DNA from: an uncultured Paracoccus sp.
GTDB taxonomy: Bacteria > Pseudomonadota > Alphaproteobacteria > Rhodobacterales > Rhodobacteraceae
Direction of reading: 5' to 3'
Length of the DNA: 38,927 nucleotides
Assembly (NCBI RefSeq): GCF_945915435.1
Contig: NZ_CAMEFG010000037.1
Location: 1-38,927, forward strand
Each line of letters opens with the position of its first letter. The first letter of the stretch is position 1. Positions 17,475 to 26,556 of the stretch are shown piece after piece. The notes beneath the pieces were generated by a model. It was given only the letters and a program-made list of their open reading frames with translations. It ran no database searches and had not been told where the DNA came from. A program made the translations under genes and the position numbers.

Positions 17475-18373
17475 CGCAGGGGACCGACAGCCATCAGGCG
17501 CGGGCCGACCGCAGCCGGACCCTGCGCGCGGATGCCGAGGCCGCCGCCGCGGGCCTGCCCGCGCTGCTGCTTTCGGCCGAGCGGCTCAGCGTGGCGCTGT
17601 TGCAGGGCGGTCACGGGTTGCGCCGGGCGGGATCCGGCGACGACTTCTGGCAATACCGCCCGGCGACGGCGGGCGACAGCGCGCGGACCATCGACTGGCG
17701 GCGCTCGGCCCGGTCGGATGCGCAATTCGTCCGCGACCGCGAGGCGCAGACCGCGCAATCGGCGGTCATCTGGGTGTCGTGCGGGGCGGGGATGGGCTAT
17801 CGCGGCGCCGATTCGCGCCCGGCCAAGCGCAACCGCGCCGAATTGCTGTCGCTGGCCATCGCCATCGCCATGCTGCGCGGCGGTGAAAAGGTGGCGCTGG
17901 CGGGCGGCTTGCCCCGTCCGGGCCGCGCGCAGGCCGACCGCATCGCCTTCGGGCTGGCGCAGTCCTGGGCCGATCCCCGTCCCGAAGACGACGCGCCGCC
18001 CGAATCGGCGCTGCGGCCGGGGCAGCGGATGCTGCTGGTCTCGGATTTCCTGGGCGATCCGCAGCCCTTGCTGGGCTTTCTGGAACATGCGGCCTCGCTG
18101 GGCGTGCGGGGCGCGATGTTGCAGGTGCTGGACCCCGACGAAGAGGTGTTTCCCTTTCAGGGCGCGGTGCTGTTTCGCAGCCCCGACGGCGGCGTGCGCC
18201 ACCAGACCCGCGACGCCGCCGGTATCCGCGCGGATTACCTTGCCCGCCTGGCCCAGCGGCGCGAGCTGCTGTCGCGCGCCGCGCGCCAGAGCGGCTGGCA
18301 TTTCGGCACCCACGACACCGCCAGCCCGCCCGCGCAGGCGCTGATGTGGATCGCCTCGGTGATGGAGGGCTGA
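17471..18373 (+). CDS. DUF58 domain-containing protein with degenerate VWA metal site
   Basis: A 300-residue DUF58 protein (VWA-like fold), the usual partner of MoxR ATPases. The family core FWQYRPATAGDSARTIDWRRSAR followed by QFVRDREAQTAQS is clear. Where relatives carry the metal-ion site DxSxS, this protein reads Ser103-Cys-Gly-Ala-Gly107, so the Asp and both Ser are lost. A later strand (RMLLVSDFLGD) remains. Translation probably starts with GTG at 17471, overlapping the moxR stop. The stop at 18371-18373 shares one base with the next start. No transmembrane helix is evident, so it likely sits in the cytoplasm with the ATPase. Confidence 0.88.
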   Translation: MTQGTDSHQARADRSRTLRADAEAAAAGLPALLLSAERLSVALLQGGHGLRRAGSGDDFWQYRPATAGDSARTIDWRRSARSDAQFVRDREAQTAQSAVIWVSCGAGMGYRGADSRPAKRNRAELLSLAIAIAMLRGGEKVALAGGLPRPGRAQADRIAFGLAQSWADPRPEDDAPPESALRPGQRMLLVSDFLGDPQPLLGFLEHAASLGVRGAMLQVLDPDEEVFPFQGAVLFRSPDGGVRHQTRDAAGIRADYLARLAQRRELLSRAARQSGWHFGTHDTASPPAQALMWIASVMEG

Positions 18374-20298
18374 TGCTGATCCTTGGCCCCCTCGGCTTTG
18401 CGACGCCCTGGCTGCTGGCCTTGCTGGCCGCCTTGCCGGTGCTGTGGGTGATCCTGCGCGCCGTGCCGCCCGCGCCGAAGGTCCTGCGCTTTCCCGGCAC
18501 GCGCCTGCTGATGGGGTTGCGCGACCGGGACGCCGTGGCGCATCGCACGCCCTGGTGGCTGCTGCTCTTGCGCATCCTGGCGATTGCCGCCGCCATCCTG
18601 GCTTTCGCCGGGCCGGTCTGGAAACCCGCGCCGATGCAGGACGACGACCGGCCCCTGCTGGTCGTTCTGGACGCAGGCTGGGCCGCCGCGCCCGACTGGC
18701 CCGCCCGCCTGAACCGGGCGGCAGGCGAGGTCGAGCGGGCAGGGGCCGCAGGCCAGCCCGTCGCGCTGCTGGTTGCCGACGGGCGGGAAGAGGGGGCGCT
18801 GCCCTTCGTTTCCGGGTCCGAGTTGACAGGCCGCCTGCGCGCGCTGCAACCCGCGCCTTGGGACACGATCTATCCGCCCGATCCCGACGAATCGCTGGCC
18901 GCCGCGCCGGAGGCGGGGCTGCGCACGCTGTGGCTCAGCGACGGGCTGGACCGGGAAGCCCGTGCCGAATGGCTTGCGGCGTTGCGCGCGCGCGGCCCGG
19001 TTTCGGTCGTCACGCCCGCCGCCCCGGTGCAGTCGCTGGAACTGGTGGACGGACCGCGCCCCTCGCTGATCCATCGCGCGACGGGACCCGTGCCCGATCC
19101 CGTGATCCGCGCGGTCGGTCCCGATCCGCAGGGCGTGCTGCGCGAACTGGCCCGGCTGACCCCGTCGGATGCGGTGGGCGAGGCCGGTATCGCGACGCGC
19201 CCCGTTCCGATCGACCTGCCGTCCGAATTGCGCAACCGCATCACCCGGTTCGAGATCGCCTCGACCCCCTCGGCCGGGGCGGTGGTGCTGGCCGACGATC
19301 GCGTGCGCCGCCGCAAGGTCGCGCTGGTCGGCGACGACCGTGCGGGCGAGGGGCAGGAACTGCTTTCCCCCATGCATTACCTGCGCGAGGCGATCTCACC
19401 CCACCACGACCTGATCTCGGGCGGGTTGCCGGACGTGCTTCAGGCAACGCCGGATGTGATCGTCATGGTCGATCAACTGGTCGGCGACAGCGGCGCGCTG
19501 GAGGAGTGGGTGCGCGACGGCGGGCTGCTGATCCGCTTTGCCGGGCCGCGCATGGCCGCATCCGCGCAACTGGACGCCGATCCGCTGCTGCCCGTGCGCC
19601 TGCGGATCGGGGGCCGCGACGTGGGCGGTGCGCTCAGTTGGGGCGAGCCGCGCGGGATCGCGGATTTCGACGGCAACGGTCCCTTTGCCGGGCTGGTCCC
19701 GCCCGCCGACGTCACGGTGCGGGCGCAGCTTCTGCCCCAGCCCTCGCCCGAGGTCGAAGGCGCGATCATCGCCCGCCTTTCGGACCAGACGCCCTTGGCC
19801 ACGCGCGAGGCGATGGACCAGGGCCAGATCGTCCTGGTCCACACCACCGCCAATGCCGAATGGACCAACCTGCCGCTGTCGGGCCTTTTCGTGGGGATGC
19901 TGGATCGGCTGATCCACAGCGCGCGCAATGCCGAGGCCGTGGCCGACCGCGAAACTGCCGAGGACGTGATCTGGGTGCCCGAATATGTGCTGGACGGCTT
20001 TGGACGCGACATTCCGGCCGAGGGGGTGAACCCCGTGCCCGCCGCCGATTTCGCCGCCGGTGCCGGTCCGCAGGCGCCACCGGGCGTCTATCTTGCGGGG
20101 GAACGGCGCGCCTCGCTGAATGCGGGGGGGACGCTTGCCCTGCCGGACTGGACGGGCGCGCAGGTGCAGGGACCGCAGGCCGCGCCGGGTGTCTTGCTGA
20201 TGAAATGGCTGCTTGCCGCTGCCGCGCTGATCCTTGCGCTGGATGCGCTTGGCAGCGCGCATCTCGCGCGCGGCGGGCGAAGGGCCGAGGTCCGATGA
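18373..20298 (+). CDS. BatA N-terminal domain membrane protein (aerotolerance-type)
   Basis: A 641-residue membrane-anchored protein. Residues 1-90 show the BatA-type double-transmembrane region (LGPLGFATPWLLALLAALPVLWVILRAVPP, then RTPWWLLLLRILAIAAAILAFAGPVW). A VWA-like region follows whose metal motif is degenerate (LLVVLDAGWAAAPDW). Further on is an amidotransferase-like segment (LREAISPHHDLISGGLP, then DVIVMVDQLVGDSGALEEWVRDGGLLIRFAGPRMA). A final TM helix lies near 610-630 (LLMKWLLAAAALILALDAL). The start at 18373 overlaps the DUF58 stop by one base. In many alphaproteobacteria, as I recall, this part is fused to DUF4159 in one polypeptide of about 900-950 residues. Here a TGA ends it at 20298 and DUF4159 is separate. 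Confidence 0.85.
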   Translation: MLILGPLGFATPWLLALLAALPVLWVILRAVPPAPKVLRFPGTRLLMGLRDRDAVAHRTPWWLLLLRILAIAAAILAFAGPVWKPAPMQDDDRPLLVVLDAGWAAAPDWPARLNRAAGEVERAGAAGQPVALLVADGREEGALPFVSGSELTGRLRALQPAPWDTIYPPDPDESLAAAPEAGLRTLWLSDGLDREARAEWLAALRARGPVSVVTPAAPVQSLELVDGPRPSLIHRATGPVPDPVIRAVGPDPQGVLRELARLTPSDAVGEAGIATRPVPIDLPSELRNRITRFEIASTPSAGAVVLADDRVRRRKVALVGDDRAGEGQELLSPMHYLREAISPHHDLISGGLPDVLQATPDVIVMVDQLVGDSGALEEWVRDGGLLIRFAGPRMAASAQLDADPLLPVRLRIGGRDVGGALSWGEPRGIADFDGNGPFAGLVPPADVTVRAQLLPQPSPEVEGAIIARLSDQTPLATREAMDQGQIVLVHTTANAEWTNLPLSGLFVGMLDRLIHSARNAEAVADRETAEDVIWVPEYVLDGFGRDIPAEGVNPVPAADFAAGAGPQAPPGVYLAGERRASLNAGGTLALPDWTGAQVQGPQAAPGVLLMKWLLAAAALILALDALGSAHLARGGRRAEVR

Positions 20299-21158
20299 CG
20301 ATGATCCGCTTGCTGCTGCTGACGATCCTGCTGCTGCCCGCCACGCTGGCGCATGGGCAGGCGCCCGATCCCGATCCCCGGCTGGTCCGCGCGGCTGGCG
20401 ACCTGGCGCTGGCCTATGTCGTGACCGGCGATTCGCGCGTTGACCAGGCGTCCGAGGCGGGGCTGCGCGGCCTGTCGCGCGAACTGGCCAACCGCACCAC
20501 CGTCCGCCCCGGCGAGCCGATCGGCATCGACCTGGATCACGACGACGTTTCGCTGCTCAGCTTCATCTACTGGCCCGTGACGCCCGACCAGCCCGCGCCC
20601 TCGCCGCAAGCCTATCTGCGGCTGAACCAGTTCCTGCGCTCGGGCGGGATGATCCTGTTCGACACCCGCGACGGCGATATCGCGGGGCTTGGCGGGCCGG
20701 ATGGATCGGTCTCGTTGCAGGCGCTGGCCGCGCCGCTGGACATTCCGCCGCTGGCCCCGGTGCCCGCCGATCACGTCCTGACCCGCAGCTTCTATCTGCT
20801 CGATGACTTCCCCGGCCGCCATCAGGGCGGCGCGCTATGGGCCGAGGCACCGCCCCCAGATGCCGAGGCGGTCGCGGGCGTGCCCTTCCGCAGCCTCAAC
20901 GACGGGGTGTCGCCGGTGGTGATCGGCGGCAATGCCTGGGCCGAGGCCTGGGCCGTGGACAGCCGCGGCCTGCCGATGTTCACCGTGGGCTACGGGTTCG
21001 AGGGCGAACGCCAGCGCGAACTGTCCTATCGCTTTGGGGTCAACCTCGTGATCTATGTGCTGACGGGCAACTACAAATCCGATCAGGTTCATGTCGGTGC
21101 GCTGCTGGAACGCCTTGGCGAACAGGGCGCGATGGACCGGGGAGAGATGCAGCCATGA
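20295..21158 (+). CDS. DUF4159 domain-containing periplasmic protein
   Basis: A 287-residue protein with a clear signal peptide (MTMIRLLLLTILLLPATLAHGQ) and the DUF4159 domain. Family features are LALAYVVTGDSRVDQASEAGLRGL, LIYWP-type FIYWPVTPD, LNQFLRSGGMILFDTRDGD, LTRSFYLLDDFPGR and a C-terminal RFGVNLVIYVLTGNYKSDQVH. Function is unknown; the fold resembles amidotransferase-like or ThuA-like domains. It overlaps the BatA-type gene by 4 bases (ATGA at 20295-20298) in another frame and overlaps the next gene likewise. The same frame is open upstream to 18444, but that part translates to Arg/Ala-rich shadow sequence. Confidence 0.85.
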   Translation: MTMIRLLLLTILLLPATLAHGQAPDPDPRLVRAAGDLALAYVVTGDSRVDQASEAGLRGLSRELANRTTVRPGEPIGIDLDHDDVSLLSFIYWPVTPDQPAPSPQAYLRLNQFLRSGGMILFDTRDGDIAGLGGPDGSVSLQALAAPLDIPPLAPVPADHVLTRSFYLLDDFPGRHQGGALWAEAPPPDAEAVAGVPFRSLNDGVSPVVIGGNAWAEAWAVDSRGLPMFTVGYGFEGERQRELSYRFGVNLVIYVLTGNYKSDQVHVGALLERLGEQGAMDRGEMQP

Positions 21159-23251
21159 CGCAGCTTGCCTTCGATCCGCTGCTGCCCTGGCCTTTTGTCG
21201 GAGCGCTTGGCCTGCTGGCGGTGCTGGTCGCGCTCTGGTCGTTTTGGCGCGGGCTGAGGGGGTGGGCCTGGCGCGGGCTGGCGATCCTTGCCGCGGCCCT
21301 GGCCCTGTCGGGACCGATCCTGCAATCGGGCGCGCGCACGCCGCTGTCCGACATCGTCATCCTGCTGGAGGATCGCAGCGCCAGCCAGTCGCTGCCGGGC
21401 CGCGATGCGCAGACCGATCAGGCCGTCGAAAACCTGACCCGCCAGGTCGAGGCCCTGCCGAACACAGAACTGCGCCACATCACCATCGGCGACGAGGGCG
21501 AGGGCACGCTTCTGGGTCAGGCCCTGACCCGTGCCCTTGCCGCCGAACCCGAGGCCCGCATCGCCGGGGTCATCGCCCTGACCGACGGGCAGGGCCACGA
21601 CCCCGCGATGATACCGGCGACGGCGCCCGCGCCGGTCCATGTCCTGCTGACCGGCCAGCCCGATGATTGGGACCGCAGACTGGTCATCGAAGAGGCCCCG
21701 GCCTTCGCGCTGGTCGGCCAGCCGGTCACCATCCGCGTCCGAATCGAGGATCAGGGCCGGGTCCCCGCCGGGGCCGCGCAGGTGACCGAGGATCTCGCGA
21801 TCTCGGTCGATGGCGAGCAGGTCCAGACCGTCAGCGTCCCCATCGGCCAGCCGGTCGAGTTGCAATTCGTGCCCGAACATGCGGGCCAGAACGTCGTCTC
21901 GATCGGTTTCGACGCGCCGCAGGCCGACCCGCCCGAACTGACCGACCGCAACAATTCGGCCGCGGTGCAGATCCAGGGCGTACGCGACCGGCTGCGCGTC
22001 CTGCTGGTCTCGGGTGAGCCGCACGCGGGCGAAAGAACCTGGCGCAACCTGTTGAAATCGGACACGAATGTCGATCTGATCCATTTCACCATCCTGCGCT
22101 CGCCCGAGAATATGGACATGGTTCCGGTCGATGAGATGTCGCTGATCGCCTTTCCCACGCGCGAGCTGTTCATGGAAAGGGTGCAGGATTTCGACCTGAT
22201 CATCTTCGACCGCTATGCCGTGCGCGGTATCCTGCCGCCGGAATATTTCGACAATATCGTGCGTTACGTTCAGGATGGCGGTGCGCTGCTGGTGGCGGCG
22301 GGACCCGAGATGGCCTCGGTCCAGAGCCTCAACCTCTCGCCGCTTGGCCGCATCCTGCCCGCCCGGCCCACGGGGCGGATGTATCAGGACGCCTTCCTGC
22401 CGCAACTGACGGACGAGGGGCGGCGCCATCCTGTCACCTCGGAACTGCCCGGCGCGCCAGCCGACGGCGAGGCGCGGCATTGGGGCCGTTGGCTGCGCAT
22501 GGCGCAGGCGCTGCCCGATCCGGGCGCGCAGGTGGTGATGTCGGGGGCCGAGGGCCAGCCGCTGCTGATCCTTGACCGCGTGGGGCAGGGGCGGGTGGCG
22601 CTGCTGGCCTCGGACCAGGTCTGGCTGTGGGATCGCGGTTTCGAGGGCGGCGGGCCGCAGCAGGAATTGCTGCGCCGCATCGCGCATTGGTCGATGAAAG
22701 AGCCTGAACTGGAAGAAGAATCGCTGCTGGCCGACGTCCGCCGCGATCTGAGCGTGACGATCACCCGGCGCACCATGCAGGACCGCCCCGCCCCCCTGCG
22801 CATCACCGGGCCGGACGATTACGAAACCGAACTGACGCTGGATCAGGCCGGGCCGGGGCGTTTCACCGCCACCTGGGACGCGCCGGGGCCGGGTATCTAT
22901 CGCATCGGCGATGGCCAGATCACCCGCGTCCTGGCGCTTGGCCCGGCGGCGCCGCGCGAGTTCGAGCGCACGCTGGCCTCGGGGGAAATGCTGGGACCGC
23001 TGGCCGAGGCGACGCAGGGCGCGGTCCTGCCCCTGTCGGAAGGCGTCCCCACCCTGCGCACCGTGCGCGAGGGGCGCCGCGCCCACGGCAGCAATGTCGC
23101 GGGCGACTGGATCGCCGTCACGCCACGCGATTCCGCCACGATCGTGGGCCTTTCGCATGCGCCGCTGCTGCCCGGCTGGGCATGGCTGCTGCTGGTCGCC
23201 GGGTTGGCGCTGGCGGGTTGGCTGCGCGAGGGGCGGCGCGGTGCGGGCTGA
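21155..23251 (+). CDS. Large membrane protein with VWA-like and amidotransferase-like domains
   Basis: A 698-residue protein that ends the MoxR operon. The N-terminus has two or three hydrophobic helices (about 10-60). Next comes a VWA-like domain with an intact DxSxS motif (Asp73-Arg-Ser-Ala-Ser77) and a later [10 protein letters not shown] loop. An immunoglobulin-like stretch follows ([17 protein letters not shown]). A class I amidotransferase-like domain then appears ([55 protein letters not shown]). A C-terminal TM helix lies near 672-690 ([17 protein letters not shown]). Most of the chain is predicted to be periplasmic. Relatives occur as the last gene of such operons; their biochemical role is unknown. 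The start overlaps the DUF4159 stop (ATGA). Confidence 0.8.
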   Translation: MTQLAFDPLLPWPFVGALGLLAVLVALWSFWRGLRGWAWRGLAILAAALALSGPILQSGARTPLSDIVILLEDRSASQSLPGRDAQTDQAVENLTRQVEALPNTELRHITIGDEGEGTLLGQALTRALAAEPEARIAGVIALTDGQGHDPAMIPATAPAPVHVLLTGQPDDWDRRLVIEEAPAFALVGQPVTIRVRIEDQGRVPAGAAQVTEDLAISVDGEQVQTVSVPIGQPVELQFVPEHAGQNVVSIGFDAPQADPPELTDRNNSAAVQIQGVRDRLRVLLVSGEPHAGERTWRNLLKSDTNVDLIHFTILRSPENMDMVPVDEMSLIAFPTRELFMERVQDFDLIIFDRYAVRGILPPEYFDNIVRYVQDGGALLVAAGPEMASVQSLNLSPLGRILPARPTGRMYQDAFLPQLTDEGRRHPVTSELPGAPADGEARHWGRWLRMAQALPDPGAQVVMSGAEGQPLLILDRVGQGRVALLASDQVWLWDRGFEGGGPQQELLRRIAHWSMKEPELEEESLLADVRRDLSVTITRRTMQDRPAPLRITGPDDYETELTLDQAGPGRFTATWDAPGPGIYRIGDGQITRVLALGPAAPREFERTLASGEMLGPLAEATQGAVLPLSEGVPTLRTVREGRRAHGSNVAGDWIAVTPRDSATIVGLSHAPLLPGWAWLLLVAGLALAGWLREGRRGAG

Positions 23252-23325
23252 CGGCTACGCTGGAAAACTTGCCAAGGCACAAGGCCGTTGCTAGGCAGAT
23301 GAAATACTTGCGAAAGGATTTGCGC

Positions 23326-23805
23326 ATGGCCGCTGATGAGACCGCCTACATCCCACCGACCGAGGTGGATCTGAACCAGATCAAGCGGATCCTGCCGCAT
23401 CGCTATCCCTTCCTTCTGGTCGACCGCGTGCGCGACATCGTGCCGGGCCAGTCCTGCGTGGGCGTCAAGAACGTCACCGCGAACGAGCCGCATTTCGAGG
23501 GCCATTTCCCGCAGGAACCCGTCATGCCGGGCGTGCTGATCATCGAGGCGATGGCCCAATCCGCCGCCGTCCTGGTCGGCGCGACGCTGGATCTGGCGGG
23601 CAAGGGCATGGGCACCTATTTCATGTCCATCGACAAATGCCGTTTCCGCGCCAAGGTCGTGCCGGGCGATGTGCTTGAACTGCACATGAAAACCCTGCGC
23701 GGCGGCGGCAAGATCTGGAAATTCGAGGGTCGCGCCATCGTTAACGGCACTCTCGCCGCCGAGGCCGAGGTGATGGCCATGCTGACCCGTGGCGAAAATG
23801 GCTGA
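23326..23805 (+). CDS. fabZ: 3-hydroxyacyl-ACP dehydratase FabZ
   Basis: FabZ dehydrates 3-hydroxyacyl-ACP in fatty-acid elongation and shares its substrate with LpxA. The 159-residue hot-dog-fold protein contains [30 protein letters not shown] and [11 protein letters not shown]. His60 and Glu74, 14 residues apart, correspond to the E. coli catalytic pair His54 and Glu68. The start at 23326 has AAAGGA 7 bases upstream; an in-frame ATG at 23299 is possible but less well placed. The stop overlaps lpxA by 8 bases. FabZ-LpxA-LpxI-LpxB form one lipid A operon. Confidence 0.96.
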   Translation: MAADETAYIPPTEVDLNQIKRILPHRYPFLLVDRVRDIVPGQSCVGVKNVTANEPHFEGHFPQEPVMPGVLIIEAMAQSAAVLVGATLDLAGKGMGTYFMSIDKCRFRAKVVPGDVLELHMKTLRGGGKIWKFEGRAIVNGTLAAEAEVMAMLTRGENG

Positions 23806-24583
23806 GGCGATCATCCACCCCTCGGCGGTGGTCGATCCCGCCGCCAAGATCGGCGCGGGCTGCGAGATCGGCCCCTTCTGCGTCATCGGCCCCGAGGTCG
23901 AACTGGGCCGGGGGGTCGTGCTGCGCTCGCATGTCGTGGTGACGGGGCGGACGACCATCGGCGAAGAGACCACCGTCTTTCCCTTCGCCTCGCTTGGCGA
24001 GGTGCCGCAGGACCTGAAATTCCGCGGCGAGTCGACACGGCTTGAGATCGGCGCGCGCAACCGTATCCGCGAATATGTCACCATGAACCCCGGCACCGAA
24101 GGCGGCGGCGGGCTGACCCGCGTCGGCGACGAGGGGCTGTTCATGGCCGGCAGCCATGTCGCCCATGACTGCCGGATCGGCGACCGGGTGATCCTGGTCA
24201 ACAATGCCTCGGTCGCGGGCCATTGCCATCTTGAGGACGACGTGATCGTCGGCGGGCTGTCGGGCGTGCATCAATTCGTGCGCATCGGGCGCGGTGCGAT
24301 GATCGGCGCGGTCACGATGGTGACGGCGGATGTCATCCCCTTCGGCCTCGTGCAGGGGCCGCGCGGCCATCTGGACGGGCTGAACCTGGTCGGGCTGAAA
24401 CGGCGCGGGGCCTCGCGCCACGAAATCCACGCGTTGCGCGACATGCTGGGCGCGCTCGGCAAGGGCAGTTTCCGCGACACCGCCCGCCACCTGAGCGCGA
24501 CTGAGACCACGCCGATGGTGCGCGAGGTGCTGGACTTCATCCTCGGCCCCTCGGACCGCAGCTTCCTGGCGCCGCACCCATGA
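23798..24583 (+). CDS. lpxA: UDP-N-acetylglucosamine O-acyltransferase LpxA
   Basis: LpxA adds a 3-hydroxyacyl chain to UDP-GlcNAc, the first step of lipid A synthesis. The 261-residue protein is a left-handed beta-helix with hexapeptide repeats ([22 protein letters not shown] and onward). The catalytic His is His123 in [11 protein letters not shown], with His120 before it, matching E. coli His122/His125. The C-terminal helices follow from [18 protein letters not shown]. The ATG at 23798 is chosen; a GTG nine bases earlier is an alternative. No clear ribosome-binding site is seen, which fits coupling to fabZ (8-base overlap). Confidence 0.95.
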   Translation: MAEAIIHPSAVVDPAAKIGAGCEIGPFCVIGPEVELGRGVVLRSHVVVTGRTTIGEETTVFPFASLGEVPQDLKFRGESTRLEIGARNRIREYVTMNPGTEGGGGLTRVGDEGLFMAGSHVAHDCRIGDRVILVNNASVAGHCHLEDDVIVGGLSGVHQFVRIGRGAMIGAVTMVTADVIPFGLVQGPRGHLDGLNLVGLKRRGASRHEIHALRDMLGALGKGSFRDTARHLSATETTPMVREVLDFILGPSDRSFLAPHP

Positions 24584-25377
24584 GCAGGATCGCCGTCATC
24601 GCGGGCGAGGGCCAGCTTGCCCCCGCCGTCGTCGGCGCGCTGGATGCGCCGCTGGTCTATGCGCTGGACGGGTTGGCCCCGGACGTCGCCGCCGAACCCT
24701 TCCGGCTGGAACGGCTGGTCCCCTTTCTGGACCAGCTTGCCGATAAGGGCGTCGAGCAGGTCGTCTTTGCCGGTGCCATCCGCCGCCCCCGGCTGGAGCC
24801 GGAACTGTTCGACCCCCGCACCATGCAACTGGTCCCCCGCATTGTCGCCGCGATGCAGACCGGCGACGATGCCGCGCTGCGCGAGGTGCTGGCGGTTTTC
24901 GAGGAATCCGGCCTGCGCGTCATGTCGGTCGATCAGGTCCTGCCCGAACTTGTCGCCGCCGAGGGTGTGCTGGCGGGCGAACCGACCGCCCACGACCGCG
25001 CCGATGCCGATGAGGCCGCGCGGCTGATGACCGAATTGGGGCGGCTGGACATCGGGCAGGGGCTGGTTGTGGCGCAGGGGCTGTGCATGGCCGTCGAATC
25101 CCTGCCGGGGACCGAGGCGATGCTGGCCTTCGTCGGCCAACACCGCGAGTTGCGCCCGAACCCCAAGGGGGCGAAGGGCGTTCTCTACAAGGCGCCGAAG
25201 CCCGGACAGGACCGCCGCATCGACCTGCCGACCGTCGGGCCGGACACGGTGCGGCAGGCCGCCGCCGCCGATCTGGCCGGGATCGCCTGGCAAGCGAGGG
25301 GCGTCATCATGCTCGACCGCGCGCGCATGGTGGCCGAGGCCGAGGAGGCGGGGCTGTTTCTCTGGGCGCGACCCTGA
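24580..25377 (+). CDS. lpxI: UDP-2,3-diacylglucosamine pyrophosphatase LpxI
   Basis: LpxI hydrolyses UDP-2,3-diacylglucosamine to lipid X. It replaces the unrelated LpxH of gammaproteobacteria. The 265-residue protein matches the DUF1009/LpxI family. Family features are IAVIAGEGQLAPAVV, VVFAGAIRRPRLEPELFD, VAAEGVLAGEPTAHDRAD and KGVLYKAPKPGQDRRIDLPTVGPDTV. The final segment is GIAWQARGVIMLDR. Asp215 in IDLPTVG is the likely equivalent of the catalytic Asp225 of Caulobacter LpxI. The gene is coupled to lpxA by ATGA (24580-24583) and precedes lpxB by 24 bases. Confidence 0.95.
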   Translation: MSRIAVIAGEGQLAPAVVGALDAPLVYALDGLAPDVAAEPFRLERLVPFLDQLADKGVEQVVFAGAIRRPRLEPELFDPRTMQLVPRIVAAMQTGDDAALREVLAVFEESGLRVMSVDQVLPELVAAEGVLAGEPTAHDRADADEAARLMTELGRLDIGQGLVVAQGLCMAVESLPGTEAMLAFVGQHRELRPNPKGAKGVLYKAPKPGQDRRIDLPTVGPDTVRQAAAADLAGIAWQARGVIMLDRARMVAEAEEAGLFLWARP

Positions 25378-25401
25378 CGCGGGCCGGCGCGAGGTAGGGC
25401 G

Positions 25402-26556
25402 ATGCGATATTTCCTGATTGCGGGCGAGCCTTCGGGCGACCACCTTGGCGGGGCGCTGATGGCGGGTCTGCGCCAGCTTGACCCCGAGGCCGCCTTCGAG
25501 GGCGTCGGCGGCCCCGCGATGGCCGCGCATGGGCTGGAAAGCCGCTTCCCGATGGAAGAGCTTTCCGTCATGGGCATCATGGAGGTGCTGCCGAAATACC
25601 GCGCGCTCAAGGCCCGCATCGCGCAGACGGCGGCGGCGGTGGCCGGGATGAACCCCGATGTGCTGATCACCATCGACAGCCCCGATTTCTGCCTGCGCGT
25701 CGCCCGGCAGGCCCGCGCGCTGCGGCCCGATCTGCGCACGGTGCATTATGTCGCGCCCTCGGTCTGGGCATGGCGTGCCGGACGCGCCGCGAAGATGGCG
25801 CAGGTGATCGACCATGTGCTTGCGATCCTGCCCTTCGAGCCGCCCTTGATGCAGGCCGCCGGAATGACATGCGATTTCGTCGGTCACCCCGTCGTCAGCG
25901 CGCCGCTGGCCAGTCTGGCCGAGGCGCAGGATTTCCGCGCCCGCCACGCCATCGCGCCCGACCAGACGTTGCTTTTGTGCCTGCCCGGTTCGCGCCGGGG
26001 CGAGGTTGCCCGCCTGCTGCCCCGCTTTGGCGAGGCGCTGGCCCTGCTGGGCCACGACCATCCCGGCCTCGCCGTGGCGATTCCAACCGTTCCGGCGGTG
26101 GATCAGGCGGTGCGCGATGCGGTGCGGGACTGGCCGCGGCCGCCGGTCCTGGTCCGGACGGGCGACGACAAGCGCGCGGCATTCGCCGCCGCCGACCTGG
26201 CACTGGCCGCTTCGGGGACGGTCAGCCTTGAGCTGGCCGCCAACGACGTGCCGATGGTGATCGGCTATGACGCCGCGCCGCTGACGCGCTGGCTGGTCGG
26301 GATGATGCTGAAGATCGACACGGTGACGCTGGTCAACCTGATCAGCGAAACCCGCGCCGTGCCCGAATTCCTGGGCCGCGCGTGCCGCCCCGAGGGGATG
26401 GCCGCCGCGCTTTCGGCGCTGCTTGCCGATCCGGCGAAACGTCAGGCGCAGACTGATGCGATGCGCCTGACGATGGAGCGGCTGGGGCGCGGGGGCGAGG
26501 CGCCGGGCCTGCGCGCCGCGCGCTCGGTCATCGGGGCGGTCAGAGGGCTGCGGTGA
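25402..26556 (+). CDS. lpxB: Lipid-A-disaccharide synthase LpxB
   Basis: LpxB joins lipid X and UDP-diacylglucosamine into the lipid A disaccharide at the inner membrane. The 384-residue GT-B glycosyltransferase has the N-terminal signature FLIAGEPSGDHLGGALM, then FEGVGGPAMAAHGLESRFPM, then ITIDSPDFCLRVA and HYVAPSVWAWRAGRA. The C-terminal half holds LLLCLPGSRRGEVARLLP and LAASGTVSLELAANDVPMVI. It ends the fabZ-lpxA-lpxI-lpxB operon. Its last 17 bases overlap the convergent ridA-like gene. Confidence 0.96.
   Translation: MRYFLIAGEPSGDHLGGALMAGLRQLDPEAAFEGVGGPAMAAHGLESRFPMEELSVMGIMEVLPKYRALKARIAQTAAAVAGMNPDVLITIDSPDFCLRVARQARALRPDLRTVHYVAPSVWAWRAGRAAKMAQVIDHVLAILPFEPPLMQAAGMTCDFVGHPVVSAPLASLAEAQDFRARHAIAPDQTLLLCLPGSRRGEVARLLPRFGEALALLGHDHPGLAVAIPTVPAVDQAVRDAVRDWPRPPVLVRTGDDKRAAFAAADLALAASGTVSLELAANDVPMVIGYDAAPLTRWLVGMMLKIDTVTLVNLISETRAVPEFLGRACRPEGMAAALSALLADPAKRQAQTDAMRLTMERLGRGGEAPGLRAARSVIGAVRGLR

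Noticed and set aside
18444..20294. Open frame continuing upstream of the DUF4159 gene
   Set aside because: This part is Arg/Ala/Gly-rich and lies under the real BatA-type gene; only the part from 20295 has a signal peptide and the DUF4159 domain.
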